From IMG/VR virus record IMGVR_UViG_3300030419_006406, positions 1 to 33,947 of that record: a stretch of DNA of 33,947 bases, one strand, 5' to 3'. This document shows, in pieces, positions 32,332-33,947 of this stretch. Numbering within the stretch: the stretch's first letter is position 1; every line of letters starts with the position of its first letter. The DNA is from a virus. The position numbers and the translations under genes are program-made. The notes below the pieces were generated by a model, which ran no database searches, was not told the DNA's origin, and saw nothing but the letters and a program-made list of their open reading frames with translations.

Positions 32332-33648
32332 TTAATTTTTATCTTTAATACCTGCTAAGATTTTCCATCGGTCAGAAACCGAATCTGAAGTTTTTGCTAC
32401 GCTTTTGCGGCGTGGCAGAGTTGTTGAAGAACGTTTAACTGCTTCGCTTAGTGATTGTGGAGCGCGTTTTTGAGGACGGGTTCCCACTGTGCTTTGAAGA
32501 GTTTCATACACTACTCTAGCTTCTTCAACGGACTGAACTTCTGAAATAGCATCGGCAATTTTATTTTTTTGCCGCTCATTCAAGGAGACATTACTCAAAG
32601 TTCGATTTGTGTAAAGTAGTTTTGCGTTTACGAGATTGATTTCCTCAAGTCTAGTTTTTAACTTTCCAAGAAGATCCTTGTACTTGTCATTCTGTTCATT
32701 AAGTTCTTTCAACCTATTTTCGTATTTGTTATTTAAAACTTTAAGCTCTTTGTTCTCGCTTAAAGCTTCTTCTGCTTGATGGTTAACCCTAATTCCTTTG
32801 CCAGGCACCAGGGCTCCCTCAAGCTCGTTTTCTTCTTGTGCTATAGCTTCGTCCACATATTCTTCGAGGTCGGCATTATTTGTACCTCCTCCAGGGACGC
32901 CACTTGGCACGGGTTTTGCATCGACGACGAGAGCCTCTACAATTTCTGCAAGGTCTTCTTCGGTGATTTCAATTTCTTCCGCCATGGCTTTTTCAATTGC
33001 GGATCCTCTTTTCTTTTCATAAGAGGAAAGTTCACCATCATCGTCGAGATCAGCTTTTTCTGGGTTTTTTAACTTTTCTTGAATTTCTTCTTCTTTCATT
33101 TTTCCATATCCATGTAAATAATCAGTAATTGGGCCGTCTGAATTTGGTGCCTGCATCGATGCGCGGTCATTCTCTATAATAATGTACTCGCCGTCATCAT
33201 CGCGGACTTCCATCATCATAAGTGGCTCTTCTTCTTCGGGGGGCATCATGCCAGCCTCGGGGCCCATTGGGGCCATTGGGGCAGCCTCAGGGGGCATACC
33301 ACCCATTGCCATCATATCTGGGCCTGGGGCTGGTTCTTGATCCTGGTTTGCCATACGGTGAAGATCGCTAAAATTGATTTCAACAGTTTCTTCCTCATCT
33401 GGGCAGGGACAAAGTGTCTCGCCATCAGTTGCGGCTAGTGGTACTTGGTCCAGCAGAGGTTGCTCTTCGGGGGCGCCCATCATCATTTCTTCTTCAGGAC
33501 TCATTGGCATAGGTTGTTCTAGTAAAGTTTCAACCGTACTTCTAATCTCTTGAGAATATTTCTCAAGGATAGTTTGTTCTGCATTTTTGAGGGCCGCTTC
33601 TTTGAGCGCCTCTGCATCAACAATAGCTTGTTCTAGCATTTTTGACAT
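32332..33648 (-). CDS. Prohead core scaffolding protein, gp22-like, with EF-hand
   Basis: This 438-aa, highly acidic protein has an N-terminal helix (LEQAIVDAEALKEAALKNAE) and a Met/Pro/Glu-rich low-complexity part (about 45-150). A perfect EF-hand loop DLDDDGELSSYE lies at 200-211. A long coiled coil follows (about 290-340). A conserved C-terminal core has VNAKLLYTNRTLSNVSLNER and IADAISEVQSVEEARVVYET, the region shared by gp22-type scaffolds of T4-like phages. The end is basic (RSSTTLPRRKSVAK). It would form the internal core on which the capsid assembles and is then cleaved. It lies directly before the capsid gene as in T4, but no protease gene sits next to it here. A late motif lies 30 nt upstream. 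Confidence 0.82.
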   Translation of the reverse strand: MSKMLEQAIVDAEALKEAALKNAEQTILEKYSQEIRSTVETLLEQPMPMSPEEEMMMGAPEEQPLLDQVPLAATDGETLCPCPDEEETVEINFSDLHRMANQDQEPAPGPDMMAMGGMPPEAAPMAPMGPEAGMMPPEEEEPLMMMEVRDDDGEYIIIENDRASMQAPNSDGPITDYLHGYGKMKEEEIQEKLKNPEKADLDDDGELSSYEKKRGSAIEKAMAEEIEITEEDLAEIVEALVVDAKPVPSGVPGGGTNNADLEEYVDEAIAQEENELEGALVPGKGIRVNHQAEEALSENKELKVLNNKYENRLKELNEQNDKYKDLLGKLKTRLEEINLVNAKLLYTNRTLSNVSLNERQKNKIADAISEVQSVEEARVVYETLQSTVGTRPQKRAPQSLSEAVKRSSTTLPRRKSVAKTSDSVSDRWKILAGIKDKN

Positions 33649-33678
33649 TATATTCTCCAGGGAAATTAATTGCTAAAT

Positions 33679-33687
33679 ATAAATAGT
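33679..33687 (-). promoter_or_regulatory. Candidate late motif ACTATTTAT before the scaffold gene
   Basis: The minus strand reads GCACTATTTATATTTAGC in the 62-nt gap after the S74-type gene, 30 nt before the scaffold ATG. It is one of four exact copies in late gaps. Read on the other strand it contains TATAAATA, the T4 late promoter, but pointing away from the genes. Confidence 0.5.
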
Positions 33688-33710
33688 GCGTTATTCTCAC
33701 AAATGACATT

Positions 33711-33947
33711 TTATTCCTCAAGCTTGCTTTCTAATTCTTCTACTTTTGCTGAAAGTTCTTGTACGGCTCTAATAAGTGGCATTACAAACGCTTCGAATGA
33801 AACGCGTTGGCGGCCGTCGGGATCAACGCTCCAACCACCAAAAGTTTCGCAACCAGCGATATCCAGTGCTTCTTTTACCTCTTGGGCAATAAATCCGTGA
33901 ATTGTTTTGCCTCCACCCATAGGCGTTGTATCCTCTGGGTCATAGGC
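33711..33947 (-). CDS. Partial gene: peptidase S74-type intramolecular chaperone C-terminus
   Basis: The last 78 codons of a gene that enters from the right edge are visible. The sequence has KTIHGFIAQEVKEALD, WSVDPDGRQRVSFEAFVMPL and a final coiled coil IRAVQELSAKVEELESKLEE. This is the C-terminal part of the S74 intramolecular chaperone domain ('F-G-x-I-A-Q-E-V', then 'Y-x-x-L-x-P-x-L-x-x-A-v-q-e-L'). The domain trimerises phage fibre and spike proteins and then is clipped off; the catalytic Ser/Lys pair would lie in the missing part. The protein is probably a tail fibre, spike or similar trimeric virion protein. An internal ATG at 33920 is not the start, because the frame is open to the edge. 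Confidence 0.8.
   Translation of the reverse strand, partial: AYDPEDTTPMGGGKTIHGFIAQEVKEALDIAGCETFGGWSVDPDGRQRVSFEAFVMPLIRAVQELSAKVEELESKLEE

Noticed and set aside
33677-33684. T4 late promoter TATAAATA on the plus strand
   Set aside because: It points away from all genes in the window, so a canonical T4 late promoter role would give only antisense RNA; it is treated as part of the minus-strand motif.
1-33947. CRISPR arrays, insertion sequences, integrase or attachment sites
   Set aside because: No regularly spaced repeats, transposase, integrase or terminal inverted repeats were seen, so nothing suggests a temperate or transposable element.

Overview
This window is part of the genome of a tailed phage with a contractile tail (T4-like myovirus structural module). 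Every gene I can support lies on the minus strand, so transcription runs from right to left. Genes are packed tightly, with many 1-4 nt stop/start overlaps, and there are no host genes, insertion sequences or CRISPR arrays. The host is probably Gram-negative: there is a lipobox lipoprotein, classical sigma70-type promoters and a GroES-like co-chaperonin. The protein set (class II B12-dependent RNR, family A polymerase, UvsX, gp32, enlarged sheath and capsid proteins with Ig-like or repeat inserts) resembles phages from aquatic or marine metagenomes. That habitat is inference.

Right two thirds (about 13.1-33.9 kb): virion assembly, in the order of transcription. A partial gene with a peptidase S74-type chaperone tail comes first, then a gp22-like scaffold with an EF-hand and a gp23-like major capsid protein followed by a strong terminator. 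Next come a 185-aa structural candidate with its own terminator, neck proteins gp13-like and gp14-like, a gp15-like tail completion protein, a gp18-like sheath and a gp19-like tube. A gp26-like protein follows, with an out-of-frame ORF at its end that looks like a programmed-frameshift tape-measure chaperone. The last genes are a small unknown, the tape measure protein, a tube-initiator/baseplate protein, a LysM-like protein, a 1110-aa baseplate/hub candidate and a 505-aa structural unknown. Terminase, portal and prohead protease are not in the window. A recurring nonamer, ACTATTTAT on the transcribed-sense strand, precedes several late units and is a candidate late promoter element.

Left third (about 1-13.1 kb): replication, nucleotide metabolism and lysis. 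It holds a short family A DNA polymerase without an exonuclease domain, a MazG/HisE-like pyrophosphohydrolase, a protein that reads as a degenerate FtsZ/tubulin relative, and a WYL_2-like small protein. After a strong sigma70 promoter come an unknown 225-aa protein, gp32, a GC-rich hairpin, UvsX, a small unknown and a 5'-3' exonuclease. After a second strong promoter come a small ORF, a tRNA-Ile(UAU), a Cys-rich lipoprotein, a DnaB/gp41-type helicase, a class II ribonucleotide reductase, a GroES-like protein, a DUF3293-like protein, an SLT transglycosylase and a partial protein running off the left edge. In both sigma70 promoters the -35 hexamer TTGACA contains the TGA stop codon of the preceding gene.

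The most interesting points are the predicted -2/+1 frameshift at a T7 run in the tail chaperone position, the FtsZ-like protein lacking the tubulin signature, the stop-codon-embedded promoters, and the repeated late motif.
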